Of a stretch of DNA of 7,094 bases, positions 5,953-7,094 are shown in pieces. The translations under genes and the position numbers were made by a program. The stretch's first letter is position 1, and each line of letters opens with the position of its first letter. This stretch comes from Burkholderiaceae bacterium (GTDB lineage: Bacteria; Pseudomonadota; Gammaproteobacteria; Burkholderiales; Burkholderiaceae). The stretch lies in assembly GCA_025458735.1 (NCBI GenBank), contig JALORV010000172.1, positions 1 to 7,094 of the forward strand, read 5' to 3'. The notes under the pieces were generated by a model that was given only the letters and a program-made list of their open reading frames with translations, ran no database searches and had not been told where the DNA came from.

Positions 5953-7094
5953 CTAATCGTCCGACTGCGAGTAAAAGCGCGCGAGCATTGCCTGCAACCG
6001 TGCCTGCTCGGCGTCGTCCGCGACCTCGCGCAGCGTACTCATCGGATCGTGCAGGAACTTGTTGGTCAGCGCCTGCGACAGATGCTCGATCACGGCTTCC
6101 GGCGACTCGCCGCGAGCCAGCTGCTTCAGTGCCCGCTCCATCTCGCGCCGCCGCAGTGCGTCGGCGCGCGTGCGCAGGTCCTGGATCAGCGGCACCGCGC
6201 GGCGTGCCTTGACCCACTCGTCGAAGTCGCGCACGCGCGACTCGATGGCCAGGTCGACGATGAACATCGGCTTGCGGCGGCGCGACTTGATCGCGCGCTC
6301 GATCATGCCCAGCCCGATGATCGGCAGCGAGCTGGCGGTGCAGGACACCACGATGTCGTAGCGGGCGATCGCCTCGGACAGGTCGGCCAGCTTGATCGCG
6401 CTGGCGTGAAAGCGGTGCGCCAGCGCCTCGGCCCGCTCGATGGTGCGATTGGCGACCGTGATCGACTTCGGGTGCTGGGCCGCGAAGTGGGTTGCGGTCA
6501 GCTCGATCATCTCGCCGGCGCCGACGAACAGGATGTGCTCGCCGCCGAGGTTGCCGAAGATGCGCTGCGCCACGCGCACGGCCGCGGCCGCCATCGATAC
6601 CGACTGGGTGCCGATCTCGGTGGTCGTGCGCACTTCCTTGGCGACCGCGAAGGTGCGCTGGAACAGGTGGTTGAGCATCAGGCCGAGGCCGCCCGCGGAA
6701 CGCGCCAGCTTCTCGGCCTGCTTCATCTGGCCGAGGATCTGCGGCTCGCCCAGCACCATCGAGTCGAGGCCGCTGGCCACGCGGAACGCATGACGGACCG
6801 CGCTGGTCTGCGGCAGCACGTAGGTGTGGCGCTGCAGCTCGTCGAGGTTCAGCTGCTTCTCGGTGGCCACGAATTCCGCCAGGGCACGGTGCGCCTGCTC
6901 CGGTTCCGCGGCCGCGCAGTAAAGCTCGGTGCGGTTGCAGGTCGAGACGATGGCGGCCTCGGTCACGCGCCCGCCGGCAGGCTCGGCGAGCCGCTCGCGC
7001 AGCCGCCCGATGGTCGTGCACACTTCCTCCGGAATGAACGCCACCCGCTCGCGCACGGCGAGCGGCGCGGTGGTGTGGTTCAGTCCGAAGGTGA
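5953..7094 (-). CDS. hemA: Glutamyl-tRNA reductase (5' partial) with a missing internal segment
   Basis: Reduces glutamyl-tRNA(Glu) with NADPH to glutamate-1-semialdehyde, the first committed step of C5-pathway tetrapyrrole synthesis. The frame runs off the window at GLNHTTAPL, the usual N-terminal block, so only about four or five codons are missing; the GTG at 7056 is an internal Val. Visible: STCNRTE with the catalytic Cys (6939-6937), SGLDSMVLGEPQILGQ, FAVAKEVRTTTEIG, the NADPH-site VGAGEMIEL, ANRT, SCTASSLPIIG and PMFIVDLA. Oddity: VDLA passes straight into IESRVRDFDEWV. Relative to E. coli HemA about 44 residues are absent there, including VPRD(V/I)EP, the VDDL block and the start of the long helix leading to the dimerisation domain. 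The C-terminal LTNKFLHDP block is present. The total would be about 384 residues against about 418. Activity is uncertain. It heads the visible hemA-prfA-prmC group. Confidence 0.94.
   Translation of the reverse strand, partial: TFGLNHTTAPLAVRERVAFIPEEVCTTIGRLRERLAEPAGGRVTEAAIVSTCNRTELYCAAAEPEQAHRALAEFVATEKQLNLDELQRHTYVLPQTSAVRHAFRVASGLDSMVLGEPQILGQMKQAEKLARSAGGLGLMLNHLFQRTFAVAKEVRTTTEIGTQSVSMAAAAVRVAQRIFGNLGGEHILFVGAGEMIELTATHFAAQHPKSITVANRTIERAEALAHRFHASAIKLADLSEAIARYDIVVSCTASSLPIIGLGMIERAIKSRRRKPMFIVDLAIESRVRDFDEWVKARRAVPLIQDLRTRADALRRREMERALKQLARGESPEAVIEHLSQALTNKFLHDPMSTLREVADDAEQARLQAMLARFYSQSDD

Noticed and set aside
4691..5956. Long plus-strand open frame opposite prfA
   Set aside because: It mirrors the confidently identified prfA gene, is rich in His/Asp/Arg/Leu as complementary frames are, and has no recognisable domain.
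5864..7021. Second minus-strand open frame across hemA
   Set aside because: It is an out-of-frame reading of hemA; the other frame carries all glutamyl-tRNA reductase motifs.

Overview
The window is a GC-rich chromosomal segment from a proteobacterium, most likely a betaproteobacterium of the Rhodocyclales, Burkholderiales or Nitrosomonadales kind. The basis is the minus-strand gene order hemA-prfA-prmC-grxD-ubiX, which from memory is typical of that class, together with a PEP-CTERM surface protein at the other end. No RNA gene, CRISPR array, insertion sequence or phage gene is visible.

Plus strand, 1-2010: a three-gene unit in which each stop codon overlaps the next start. It consists of the 3' part of a repeat-built PEP-CTERM exported protein (5' end outside the window) and two small single-pass membrane proteins that resemble each other. 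I do not recognise the function of the two small genes. Positions 2011-2122 separate this unit from the convergent minus-strand genes.

Minus strand, 7094 down to 2123: hemA (glutamyl-tRNA reductase, a few N-terminal codons outside the window), prfA (release factor 1), prmC (release-factor glutamine methyltransferase), a 388-nt gap, grxD (monothiol glutaredoxin), ubiX (flavin prenyltransferase) and a yqhA-like UPF0114 membrane protein. prfA/prmC overlap by 2 nt and grxD/ubiX by 1 nt. The gap after prmC starts with a stem-loop at the prmC stop and ends with a sigma-70-like promoter just upstream of grxD, so hemA-prfA-prmC and grxD-ubiX look like two transcription units. The first unit links tetrapyrrole synthesis to translation termination: PrmC modifies the GGQ glutamine of the release factor encoded next to it. 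The second contains an Fe-S-related glutaredoxin and the maker of the prenylated-FMN cofactor used in ubiquinone synthesis.

The most unusual observation is that both hemA and prmC read through in frame yet lack a conserved internal block. In hemA about 44 residues are missing after the NADPH domain, including the VPRD(I/V)xP motif. In prmC about 24 residues are missing, including the IPRPxTE motif just before SAM motif I. prfA, between them, is full length. These are either assembly or sequencing artefacts or real compaction of two core enzymes. I recognised no clearly new defence or mobile system; the PEP-CTERM unit with its paired small membrane proteins is the best candidate for something undescribed.
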